Source: Candidatus Zixiibacteriota bacterium (GTDB lineage Bacteria > Zixibacteria > MSB-5A5 > DSPP01). Taken from it: a stretch of 64,000 nt of DNA. Positions 10,748 through 17,774 of this stretch are shown in pieces. The notes under the pieces are model-generated. The model had not been told where the DNA came from and searched no databases. It saw nothing but the letters and a program-made list of their open reading frames with translations. The number at the start of each line of letters is the position of its first letter. Position 1 is the stretch's first letter. Position numbers and translations under genes: made by a program. The stretch lies in NCBI GenBank assembly GCA_022614805.1, contig JAKEHY010000016.1, forward strand, positions 14,013 through 78,012, written 5' to 3'.

Positions 10748-10993
10748 TTACGTGTCGGTCTTGGCCGCGGCCGTCGATTTCGGCTTCTTTTCGACTTTCT
10801 TTTGATAGCGTTGGCGGAACTTTTCCACCCGGCCGGCGGTGTCAATCAGCTTCTGCTTGCCGGTGAAGAACGGATGGCAGGCCGAGCAGATTTCGACGTG
10901 TATGTTCCGTACCGTCGAGCGGGTCTGGATGACGTTCCCGCAGGCGCAGGTGATGGTCGTATCGTAGTAGGCCGGATGTATCTTTTCTTTCAT
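10748..10993 (-). CDS. rpmE: 50S ribosomal protein L31
   Basis: Zinc-type (C+) ribosomal protein L31. [19 protein letters not shown] and [13 protein letters not shown] carry the CxC and CxxC zinc ligands. The 81-residue length includes a lysine-rich C-terminal tail typical of some phyla. The ATG at 10991-10993 follows GGGAGCC. A promoter-like sequence lies just upstream. It heads a strand-uniform group with the small membrane protein, DUF1385, prfA and prmC. Confidence 0.97.
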   Translation of the reverse strand: MKEKIHPAYYDTTITCACGNVIQTRSTVRNIHVEICSACHPFFTGKQKLIDTAGRVEKFRQRYQKKVEKKPKSTAAAKTDT

Positions 10994-11017
10994 TTATTGG
11001 CTCCCTTCAGAGACATT

Positions 11018-11046
11018 ATGATAGCTTAACGAACCGAAAAATGCAA
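11018..11046 (-). promoter_or_regulatory. Probable sigma-70 promoter of rpmE
   Basis: Read on the minus strand: TTGCAT, 17 bases, TATCAT, ending about 25 bases before the rpmE ATG. The -10 matches consensus at five of six positions and the -35 at four. Confidence 0.55.
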
Positions 11047-11154
11047 GCCATCTACTAAAACCGTGCCAGGTTCCCTTCGGTTCCCCGGGCACGACCAGGC
11101 ACCGGGAGTACCCCAAAAAGCGCCCTTCCCGTCGAAAATCGGGGCTATGATATG

Positions 11155-11790
11155 CTACTGCCGGGTCAAGGGGACGAAGCGAACCGGAACCCCTCTCTTT
11201 TTGACCACCCCCTCTTCCGTGCGGATGAAAAGATAAAGATACTGCTCCCGTTCCGTGCCGAGCGGAGCCACCAGCCGCCCCCCATTTTTTAACTGCCCCA
11301 AAAGCGGAGGCGGAAGCTCTTCGGCGCAGGCCGTTACGATTATGGCGTCAAAAGGAGCCATTTCCGCCCAGCCATTGTAACCGTCGGCTATTTTTATCCA
11401 GACGTTTTTGTAGCCCAGGGAGGTGAGCAGATCAGCCGCCCGTTTTCCCAGCTCCGCCACAATTTCAAGGGAATAAACCTCTCCCGCCAACTCGGCTAAG
11501 ATGGCGGTCTGGTAGCCGGAGCCGGTGCCGACTTCCAGCACCCGATGCTTGGGGGAAAGGGCCAAAAGCTCGGTCATCACCGCCACTATGTAGGGCTGTG
11601 AGATGGTCTGCTCCAAGCCAATCGGCACAGGTTCATCACTGTACGCTTCTTCTATGTACTCTTCTGGAAGAAAAAAATGGCGGGGGATTTTGCGCATCGC
11701 CCCCAGAACCCGCTGGTCCTTTACGCCCCGGGCTTCAATTTGGTGAGCCACCATCCGTTCGCGAAGTTTTTGGTACGGGTCGACGGTCAT
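11155..11790 (-). CDS. pcm: Protein-L-isoaspartate O-methyltransferase
   Basis: Repair methyltransferase that acts on isoaspartyl residues of damaged proteins. The SAM-binding motif is VLEVGTGSGYQTAILAEL, preceded by the family motif GLEQTISQPYIVAVMTELL and followed by DAIIVTACAEELPPPLLGQL and GGRLVAPLG. The 211-residue length is normal. I chose the ATG at 11788-11790, giving MTVDPYQKLRERMV; the upstream in-frame TTG adds five residues with no homology. Single gene, divergent from eno. Confidence 0.95.
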   Translation of the reverse strand: MTVDPYQKLRERMVAHQIEARGVKDQRVLGAMRKIPRHFFLPEEYIEEAYSDEPVPIGLEQTISQPYIVAVMTELLALSPKHRVLEVGTGSGYQTAILAELAGEVYSLEIVAELGKRAADLLTSLGYKNVWIKIADGYNGWAEMAPFDAIIVTACAEELPPPLLGQLKNGGRLVAPLGTEREQYLYLFIRTEEGVVKKRGVPVRFVPLTRQ

Positions 11791-11822
11791 AAGAACAATA
11801 TACAAAAAGAACAGTGTACCTT

Positions 11823-11911
11823 GTCATTTCGAACGAAGTGAGAAATCTGGGTGGGGAAGGGAGAAGTCCCTCCACCCCGCTGCCCAGATTCCTCGCTTTG
11901 CTCGGAATGAC
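11823..11911. repeat. Dispersed inverted repeat, copy A
   Basis: An imperfect palindrome of about 89 bases. The left arm begins GTCATTTCGAACGAAGTGAG and runs to AATCTGGG; the right arm runs from CCCAGATTCCTCGC to CGGAATGAC. It is closely similar in both arms to the element at 20608-20706 but differs in the loop. It lies between the divergent pcm and eno genes. Confidence 0.75.
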
Positions 11912-11976
11912 GATGAAGGAAATCTTCAGGCAACAAATCTCTTGCCCAAATTTTTTTTTCCTTTACTTTTGCGGCC

Positions 11977-13281
11977 GTGGAGCTGGCTTTCCTCAAAGCG
12001 CGGGAGATTCTGGACTCCCGCGGCAATCCCACTTTGGAGGTAATCGGCGGCACGGCGGACGGCGTGGTCGCCTCCGCCTCTGTTCCCTCCGGCGCCTCCA
12101 CCGGCACGCACGAAGCGTTGGAACTGCGCGACCGGGACCCCAAGCGCTACCGCGGGATGGGAGTCAAAAAAGCGATTGAAAACGTGGAGCGGCAGATTGC
12201 CCCGGCCTTTTTGAAAAGCCAGCCGGACATTTTCAACCAAGGAAGCGTGGACGGCTTTTTGTGCGAGCTGGACGGCACGGAAAACAAAAGCAAGCTGGGC
12301 GCCAATGCCATTTTGGGGGTCTCCATCGCCTGCGCCCGTCTGGCAGCCCGCAGCTTGATGCAGCCCTTGTATCAGTATCTCGGCGGGGTGTATGCCTCCC
12401 TTTTGCCGGTGCCGATGATGAACATCCTAAACGGAGGCAGGCACGCCGATTCCAACGTCGATTTGCAGGAGTTTATGGTTGCGCCGGTCGGCACCCCCAA
12501 TTTTCGGGAGTGCCTGCGGATGGGCTCGGAGGTTTTGTGGGCCTTGAAAGCCGTGCTCAAGGAGAAAAACCTTTCCACCGGCGTGGGGGACGAAGGAGGC
12601 TTTGCCCCCAACCTGCGCTCCAACCGGGAGGCCTTGGATTTGATTTCGGAAGCGGTCAAAAAGGCCGGATTCCATCTCGGCGAAGACGTCCTTTTCGCTT
12701 TGGACCCGGCCGCCAGCGAGTTTTTTGACGCCGGCAAAAGCCGCTACGTTTTGAAGGGGGAGAAAAAAGAGCTTTCGCCGGAGGAGATGGTTGCCTATTA
12801 TGTTGACTTGTGCAAAAGCTACCCCATCTACTCGATTGAGGATGGAATGGCGGAAGATGACTGGGACGGGTGGAAGTTGTTGACCGAACGGCTGGGGAAA
12901 AAAGTGCAGCTGGTAGGGGATGACATTTTCGTGACTAACCTTAAACGGCTATCGCTGGGCATTCAACGCAAAGTCGCCAACGCCGTTTTAATCAAGCCCA
13001 ACCAGATTGGAACTTTGAGCGAAACCTTTCAATGCGTGCAGGCGGCCCGGGAGGCCGGCTACGCCTCCGTGATTTCCCACCGCTCCGGCGAAACGGCCGA
13101 CAACTACATCGCCGATTTGGCGGTCGCCTGGCAGACCGGGCAGATTAAGACCGGCGCCCCCTGCCGGGGGGAACGGGTGTCCAAGTACAACCGGCTTTTG
13201 GCCATCGAGGATGAACTGAAAGGGCAGGCCCGCTGGGCCGGGCCGAAGATTCTGGAAAACTACCGGAGCAAGAATGTTTAA
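11977..13281 (+). CDS. eno: Enolase
   Basis: Glycolytic enzyme interconverting 2-phosphoglycerate and phosphoenolpyruvate. The 434-residue protein starts with [15 protein letters not shown]. It has [20 protein letters not shown], the metal-ligand segments [14 protein letters not shown] and VGDDIFVTN, the catalytic lysine region [13 protein letters not shown], and [18 protein letters not shown]. The last region reads [13 protein letters not shown] where most enolases have a serine-rich version, but the active-site Arg and Lys remain. The start is a GTG at 11977. Its end overlaps the FtsB-like gene by eight bases. Confidence 0.97.
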   Translation: MELAFLKAREILDSRGNPTLEVIGGTADGVVASASVPSGASTGTHEALELRDRDPKRYRGMGVKKAIENVERQIAPAFLKSQPDIFNQGSVDGFLCELDGTENKSKLGANAILGVSIACARLAARSLMQPLYQYLGGVYASLLPVPMMNILNGGRHADSNVDLQEFMVAPVGTPNFRECLRMGSEVLWALKAVLKEKNLSTGVGDEGGFAPNLRSNREALDLISEAVKKAGFHLGEDVLFALDPAASEFFDAGKSRYVLKGEKKELSPEEMVAYYVDLCKSYPIYSIEDGMAEDDWDGWKLLTERLGKKVQLVGDDIFVTNLKRLSLGIQRKVANAVLIKPNQIGTLSETFQCVQAAREAGYASVISHRSGETADNYIADLAVAWQTGQIKTGAPCRGERVSKYNRLLAIEDELKGQARWAGPKILENYRSKNV

Positions 13282-13666
13282 GCCGGCGCGAAAGGAAAGC
13301 TCCTTTGTCAGCCGCATACGCGACCGGGCTTTGGGGTCGAAAAAATCGTTCCGGCTTTTTTTGTGGCTGGCCGGCTCCATTGTGCTGTTGTATCTTTTTG
13401 CCACCGGCAATTTCGGCTTTTTGCGCATTTTGTCGCTTTATGAAAAGCGGGAAAACCTGATTCGGGAGAACCGTTATTTGACGGTTGTGCAGGCCGATTT
13501 GGAGTGGCGCAAGCGGGAGCTGGCCAAAAACCCTGTCTTGGTGGAGAAACTGGCCCGCGAAAAGATGGGTTTGACCAAAAAGGGGGAAATTCTCTACAAA
13601 ATCATTCCTCCCAAGGATTCCACCCCGAAGTTTGAAGAGGGGGCTTATGCCCCTTTACAAAACTAA
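13274..13666 (+). CDS. FtsB/DivIC-family septum formation initiator
   Basis: A 130-residue bitopic protein. A basic cytoplasmic N-terminus is followed by one helix ([18 protein letters not shown], about 34-52) and a coiled coil ([20 protein letters not shown]). It ends with the family-typical [25 protein letters not shown]. FtsB/DivIC proteins bridge FtsL and FtsQ at the division septum. The eno-ftsB order is conserved in many bacteria and supports the call. It overlaps eno upstream and recO downstream. Confidence 0.88.
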   Translation: MFKPARKESSFVSRIRDRALGSKKSFRLFLWLAGSIVLLYLFATGNFGFLRILSLYEKRENLIRENRYLTVVQADLEWRKRELAKNPVLVEKLAREKMGLTKKGEILYKIIPPKDSTPKFEEGAYAPLQN

Positions 13667-14426
13667 CGCCGTCGTCTTGGGCAGCCGCCGCTTCGGCGAC
13701 ACCTCCAAAATCATCTCCGCCTATACCGCCGAGTTTGGCAAGGTTCATCTTTTAGCCAAGGGTGCCCTGACGCCGAAGAGCAAATTTCTTTCCGCCTTGG
13801 AGACCTTTTCCGAAAGCGAGCTGGTCTTTTATCACAAGACCACAACCGAATTGCACCTCCTTTCGCAGGCAGCTCTTTTGAAATCTCACCTTCGCTTGGC
13901 GGATAAAGTCGAAATTTTCCCCTTCGCCGCCGCCGCCTGCGAAATAACGGATGAATGGATTAAAGGTGAGGAGCAAAACCCGGCCTACTATCAGTTGCTC
14001 GTGAGTTTTCTCAACCGGCTCGAGATGGCCACTCCGGTTCAAGCTCCTCTTTTCTTTTGGCTTTTCGTCTATTACGGCGCTTCCATTTTGGGCTTCCGTC
14101 CCAATTTGGAGGCCTGTTTTCGCTGCGGCAAGAAAGAAGATAAAAAGAGCTACCTTTTTCACCCCGAAAAAGGCGGCCTGGTCTGCGCCGAGGACGCCCG
14201 CGAAAGCGAAAGGTATTTGAAGGTCTCCGCTGACTTGAAGAATCTCGCCCAATCCCTCGCCCATTCCGATTTCGAAGCCGCCTCGCATCTGGAATCCCTT
14301 CCCTCGGATGCCTCGGGACAAGCCAAACTGGTCAAAGAGCTATCCGAGTTCTTGAAGGACTTCCTTCTGGTGCAGGGGGTCTGGAAGGAACTGCCGGGGA
14401 GTTTGGGGCTTGGACAAAAAAACTAA
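13647..14426 (+). CDS. recO: DNA repair protein RecO
   Basis: Recombination mediator that loads RecA with RecF and RecR. The 259-residue protein has the N-terminal OB fold ([36 protein letters not shown]) and a helical domain containing a partial zinc motif, CFRCGKKEDKK. The ATG at 13647 is preceded by GAAGAGGGGG, clearly better than the in-frame TTG at 13632. It overlaps the FtsB-like gene by 20 bases. Its last 20-odd codons recur twice downstream (15095-15157 and about 16146-16256), marking this 3' end as the border of an insertion hot spot. Confidence 0.93.
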   Translation: MPLYKTNAVVLGSRRFGDTSKIISAYTAEFGKVHLLAKGALTPKSKFLSALETFSESELVFYHKTTTELHLLSQAALLKSHLRLADKVEIFPFAAAACEITDEWIKGEEQNPAYYQLLVSFLNRLEMATPVQAPLFFWLFVYYGASILGFRPNLEACFRCGKKEDKKSYLFHPEKGGLVCAEDARESERYLKVSADLKNLAQSLAHSDFEAASHLESLPSDASGQAKLVKELSEFLKDFLLVQGVWKELPGSLGLGQKN

Positions 14427-14430
14427 GGGC

Positions 14431-14460
14431 TTGACTTGGCGGGGAAAATAATAATATTCA
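14431..14460 (+). promoter_or_regulatory. Possible promoter behind recO
   Basis: TTGACT, 18 bases, TATTCA, about 70 bases before the secreted-protein gene at 14532. A similar TTGACT follows the second recO tail, so promoter and tail appear to have been copied together. Confidence 0.45.
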
Positions 14461-14531
14461 ATTCCGGGAGGGGGCAATCTCTATAATCATTTTAGGCCGC
14501 ACGTTATGCGTGCAAAACGAAGGGAGATACT

Positions 14532-15038
14532 ATGCGTTTGAAGTTGATACTTATTATGCTTTTGCTATGTACGGGTTTTGCCGCCGGGCAGGATGTTCCA
14601 CTGGGTCAGGGCCTCACAGTTGGGGGTGCCGGCGGGGTTGCGTTCATGGATAACAGCGGCATCGATGCCCGTGCTTCGGCGTGGTTCCATGTGACCAAAT
14701 TCTTAGACCGCACCTGGGGGCTAAGTGTTCTGGTTCAAGGAGTCCCTATGAGCGTCCTTGGTGCGGACTTTGCTTTAGCTGGCGATCCGGGCGTAGTCGC
14801 ACGCGTTGCCAAAGGGCGGGTTCTATTTCGGGCTGGACCGAGTATTTTAATGCCATTCGGCGGAGGAGAAGGGGCGCAAGCTCACTTGGGAGGGCACGTC
14901 GGGATTGCTTGGGCACCGCTTGACCTCGGCAAGGTCTCGTTCTACATCCAAGGGATTCAACACTTCTATTCCGTTAATGGCAGTTTCGTCCGTTATCCCG
15001 GAGTCGGAATCGGACTAACCACGTTAGGCCGACCGTAA
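14532..15038 (+). CDS. Small secreted protein, probably beta-rich
   Basis: A 168-residue protein with a clear signal peptide (MRLKLILIMLLLCTGFAAGQ, cleavage after AAG or AGQ). The rest is Gly-rich with alternating strands (LTVGGAGGVAFMDNSG, ILMPFGGGEGAQAHLGGHVG), which resembles a small outer-membrane or periplasmic beta-barrel. No domain is recognised. GAAGGGAG precedes the ATG. It lies between intact recO and the first extra recO tail, so it belongs to the accessory material at this locus. Confidence 0.7.
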   Translation: MRLKLILIMLLLCTGFAAGQDVPLGQGLTVGGAGGVAFMDNSGIDARASAWFHVTKFLDRTWGLSVLVQGVPMSVLGADFALAGDPGVVARVAKGRVLFRAGPSILMPFGGGEGAQAHLGGHVGIAWAPLDLGKVSFYIQGIQHFYSVNGSFVRYPGVGIGLTTLGRP

Positions 15039-15094
15039 CGGCGATACTACCGCGTCTCTACTTGAAATGCGGAGGTTTCACGCTATTCTTATGG

Positions 15095-15157
15095 AAGGAT
15101 TTCCTTTTGGTGCAGGGGGTCTGGAAACAACTGCCGGGGAGTCTGGGGCTGGGCTAA
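15095..15157 (+). pseudogene. recO 3'-end remnant, copy 2
   Basis: In frame this reads KDFLLVQGVWKQLPGSLGLG followed by TAA, against KDFLLVQGVWKELPGSLGLG in intact recO at 14355-14426. The nucleotide sequence differs mostly at third positions, so the copy diverged under coding constraint before it came to lie here. It is followed, as in recO, by a TTGACT promoter-like hexamer (15172-15177). No other part of recO is present. Confidence 0.85.
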
Positions 15158-15171
15158 AGCAGCCAAAGCGC

Positions 15172-15199
15172 TTGACTCCCTCTCGGGGGGCATTATTTT
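15172..15199 (+). promoter_or_regulatory. Possible promoter behind recO tail copy 2
   Basis: TTGACT, 16 bases, TATTTT, about 85 bases before the beta-barrel gene at 15285. Its place relative to the recO remnant matches the promoter-like element behind intact recO. Confidence 0.45.
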
Positions 15200-15284
15200 A
15201 CATGCAAGCGAAAGGAGTTTCTGAAGGCATAGTTAACGAGGTACGAGCTTTCCAAAACGCCCGTACGGGCAGAAAGAGGTTAAC

Positions 15285-16145
15285 ATGCTTAAGAAGAGCA
15301 AACAAAACGCAAGCTGGCTGGCCTTGGCCATCGCCCTCGTTTTAATCCCGTTCATCCCCGATTTAAACGCCCAGGAGCTTCCATCCTACCTGCGGGATCG
15401 GGGCACCGGCGTTCCCTCCTCGATGTTTGGCACTTACTTGCAAAAAGGGGAGCTGCGGGTCTATCCCTACTTCGAGTGGTACGCCGACTCGGACCTCGAA
15501 TACAAGCCAAGCGAACTGGGTTATTGGCTGGAGGTCGACTACCGCGGGCGTTACCGCGCCTCCGAGTGGCTTTTGTTCCTTGGTTACGGCCTCACCTCCG
15601 ACCTCGTCCTCGAGTTCGAGGCGGCGGCCATCTCCGCCGAGTTGGAAAAATCCTCCAACGACACCTCGGCTATGCCCCAAGACGTGGAAGAATCCGGCTT
15701 GGGGGACGTGGAGGCGCAGCTTCGCTGGCGTTTTCTTCGTGAGAACCAAAGCCGGCCGGAGGTTTTTACCTACTTCGAGACGGTCTTCCCGCTGCAGAAA
15801 ACGAGGCGGCTCATCGGCACTTCTGACTGGGAGTTCAAGCTGGGTTTCGGCGCCGTCCGGGGGTTTGGCTGGGGGACGATGACTTTGCGCTTGGCCGTGG
15901 ACTACACCCGGGCGGAGCGGAAGTTCGAGGCCGGCAGCTATGCGCTCGAATACTTGAAGCGTCTTTCGCCCGCTTGGCGGGCGGTCGCCTTAATCGAGGG
16001 GAATCAGTTCGACGAAGTGGAGCTTATCACCGAGATGCAGTGGTACATAAACCCGCGCACCTACCTCAAGTTCAACAACGGCTGGGGGCTGACCACAAAC
16101 GCCACCGACTTCGCCCCTGAAGTGGGCCTTATGTTTTCGTTTTGA
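15285..16145 (+). CDS. Outer-membrane beta-barrel protein, uncharacterised
   Basis: A 286-residue exported protein with a signal peptide of about 30 residues ending LNAQ. Many aromatic-rich amphipathic strands follow (ELRVYPYFEWYADSDLEY, YRASEWLLFLGYGLTSDL, TYLKFNNGWGLTTN) and the C-terminus is GLMFSF, the terminal aromatic residue expected of an outer-membrane barrel. It resembles alginate-export or transporter-type barrels only in general pattern. AAAGAGGTTAAC precedes the ATG. Its TGA stop is immediately followed, in the same frame, by the third recO tail. Confidence 0.75.
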   Translation: MLKKSKQNASWLALAIALVLIPFIPDLNAQELPSYLRDRGTGVPSSMFGTYLQKGELRVYPYFEWYADSDLEYKPSELGYWLEVDYRGRYRASEWLLFLGYGLTSDLVLEFEAAAISAELEKSSNDTSAMPQDVEESGLGDVEAQLRWRFLRENQSRPEVFTYFETVFPLQKTRRLIGTSDWEFKLGFGAVRGFGWGTMTLRLAVDYTRAERKFEAGSYALEYLKRLSPAWRAVALIEGNQFDEVELITEMQWYINPRTYLKFNNGWGLTTNATDFAPEVGLMFSF

Positions 16146-16256
16146 TACCTGCTCGTTGTTCGGGCCAAGTTTTTGCAGGACTTCCTTTTGGTGCGGGGGA
16201 TGTGGAAGGAAGTGCCGAAAAGCTTAGAATTACAAAAGAGTCGCCCTTCTAATTGA
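16146..16256 (+). pseudogene. recO 3'-end remnant, copy 3
   Basis: In frame from the stop of the beta-barrel gene this reads LLVVRAKFLQDFLLVRGMW, then KEVPKSLEL, ending at TGA 16254-16256. It aligns with the recO tail FLKDFLLVQGVWKELPGSLGL but is more diverged than copy 2. Protein similarity persists while the DNA differs, so it probably comes from a different recO allele rather than from a recent duplication of the neighbour. Confidence 0.78.
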
Positions 16257-16312
16257 AAATTTCTATTAAATCAATTAACTTGGCCTTCACCTTGAAAGGA
16301 GGAACAAGCAAT

Positions 16313-16618
16313 ATGCCAAAAAGCTCCTATTATTTAACTTCTCTCAGTAAAGACAGAACGCCTGTCGCTTGGGCGATTACAAACGGGGATATAAAGACAG
16401 AACTAAAACAAATTTTAGAGCGAAAACCAAAAAAAGAGGAAATAGAAATTGCTACTAAAATGATTGGTGAGGCGATTTCCGATTGGCCAGTGATTTTAAG
16501 TGAAAACCTAAACTGGATAACGGATGTGAAACGAAGAGAAGATTTAATGCGGAGGTATACACAACCCCAAAAAGCAGGACGGGTGCAAAATGGAGAAATT
16601 CACAAGAATAAAAAATAG
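16313..16618 (+). CDS. Hypothetical protein, first gene of the HNH cassette
   Basis: A 101-residue soluble protein with no recognised domain; the N-terminus is MPKSSYYLTSLSKDRTPVAW and the C-terminus is lysine-rich. The ATG at 16313 has a very good Shine-Dalgarno (AAAGGAGGAAC); the in-frame upstream extension to 16253 overlaps the recO remnant and is rejected. Base composition is clearly more AT-rich than in eno, recO or uvrA. Its stop overlaps the next gene by 29 bases, so the three cassette genes are coupled. Confidence 0.65.
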   Translation: MPKSSYYLTSLSKDRTPVAWAITNGDIKTELKQILERKPKKEEIEIATKMIGEAISDWPVILSENLNWITDVKRREDLMRRYTQPQKAGRVQNGEIHKNKK

Positions 16619-16874
16619 GGTTGACCATCTCGCAAAGGGGGATGTGGTAACCCTTGAATTGGGCTTTTGTCCATTTTGTAAAAGTTTAACAGATTTTAGG
16701 GGGGAATTTCTCCCCTGTTGCGGTGAAGACATTGATACTTTACGGAATGAAAAAAAATCAAGCACCATAGTTTTTGAGGCAAAAGTTACGGCCATTAATG
16801 AATTAGACCTGCAAAAGCTTTCCGCCTTCACCAAGCGCATCTTTAAAGGAAGACATACCGAATGGAAAAGTTAG
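16590..16874 (+). CDS. Small protein with Cys pairs, second gene of the HNH cassette
   Basis: A 94-residue protein with a CPFC motif at residues 27-30 and a later Cys-Cys pair (LPCCGED), which could form one zinc ribbon. The rest is charged and soluble (STIVFEAKVTAINELDLQKL). No family is recognised. It overlaps the preceding gene by 29 bases and the HNH nuclease gene by 13 bases. Such tight overlaps and shared AT-rich composition argue that the three products work together. Confidence 0.6.
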   Translation: MEKFTRIKNRVDHLAKGDVVTLELGFCPFCKSLTDFRGEFLPCCGEDIDTLRNEKKSSTIVFEAKVTAINELDLQKLSAFTKRIFKGRHTEWKS

Positions 16875-17626
16875 AACGCATAGTCTGGAAAGAAAACGAG
16901 AATGCCGTAGAATTAGGCTTCGAGTTTTATCTTCAGCTTTTGGAGAAAAGAATTAAAGGCAAAGACATCTCATTAGTCCAAGAATTGCGGAAATTCTTCA
17001 AAAACCAACTCGGAATTTCTCTTCGCGAAACCCAGGCTCGTGGGCTGATGCACAAAAGTTCATCGATATTCATTGACTATGTTGAAACTGTTGCTGGAGA
17101 AAATTTTAATCCGACAAGTGAATTCTGGGCAGCACAAGGCATCGACAAATTTTTGGAATGGAAAAAGAAATGGGAATTTTTGAAGAAACAAGAAGCGGTT
17201 GATCTTGAAATACCTGCTCAAGAAGCCGAAGAATCAGCGCCCAAAAAATCAACGACAACCATAACGAGAACTATTCGGGATAATGCCTTGAGTCGTTTCT
17301 TAAAGGGTGTTTATGATTACCAATGTCAAATCTGCACCTTCACCTTTTTGACTCCCAAAGGAGTTCATTACGCCGAAAGCCATCACATAAGGCCACTGGG
17401 CCGCAAACATAACGGGATAGATAAGGAAACAAATATGTTAGTCTTGTGCCCGCTCCATCACGCAATGTTTGATTTCGGTGCAATTGCGGTCGAACCAAAG
17501 AAAAGAATAATTTTAAGCATTGATGAGGGCGTAAAGGAAGTCGGCAAGAAAATGGCTTTAGAAAAGCACAAACTTAACACGGACTTTCTGGAATATCATC
17601 TTAACTATATCTACGACAAGGTTTAA
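16862..17626 (+). CDS. HNH endonuclease
   Basis: A 254-residue protein with a C-terminal HNH nuclease domain of the restriction-enzyme type. Zinc cysteines are C155 and C158 (YQCQIC), the catalytic pair is H174-H175 (SHHIRPLG), and the second half is NMLVLCPLHHAMFD with C196, H199 and H200. The N-terminal 145 residues are helical and charged with no recognised domain and may bind DNA or a partner. Gene order and overlaps tie it to two small upstream genes. A role in restriction or anti-phage defence is plausible from family and location but not shown. Confidence 0.85.
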   Translation: MEKLERIVWKENENAVELGFEFYLQLLEKRIKGKDISLVQELRKFFKNQLGISLRETQARGLMHKSSSIFIDYVETVAGENFNPTSEFWAAQGIDKFLEWKKKWEFLKKQEAVDLEIPAQEAEESAPKKSTTTITRTIRDNALSRFLKGVYDYQCQICTFTFLTPKGVHYAESHHIRPLGRKHNGIDKETNMLVLCPLHHAMFDFGAIAVEPKKRIILSIDEGVKEVGKKMALEKHKLNTDFLEYHLNYIYDKV

Positions 17627-17676
17627 TTACCGGTAAGGGCACACCCCAACCCCCACCTACCCCCACCAAATACTAA

Positions 17677-17705
17677 TTGCCTCTCCCCTGAAATTTTGGT
17701 ATTTT
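17677..17705 (+). promoter_or_regulatory. Probable promoter of uvrA
   Basis: TTGCCT, 17 bases, TATTTT. The predicted transcript start near 17712 would exclude the TTG at 17712 as translation start and supports the GTG at 17775. Confidence 0.45.
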
Positions 17706-17774
17706 ACGGGCTTGCCTTTTGAGGTGGTGTGGTTCGACCAGCTCACCCATCTCGAGGCCGAGGAGTACATACCG

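Noticed and set aside
15067-15345. Plus-strand ORF of 92 codons between the two secreted-protein genes
   Set aside because: It runs through the recO remnant in a different frame and into the start of the barrel gene; the remnant frame itself is the meaningful one.
14355-16256. recO tail repeats as a CRISPR array or simple tandem duplication
   Set aside because: Only three copies, with unequal spacers that are whole genes, and the copies have diverged at DNA level while keeping protein sequence.
17712-17774. TTG at 17712 as start of uvrA
   Set aside because: It lies at the predicted transcript start, has no ribosome binding site, and adds 21 residues before the normal UvrA N-terminus.
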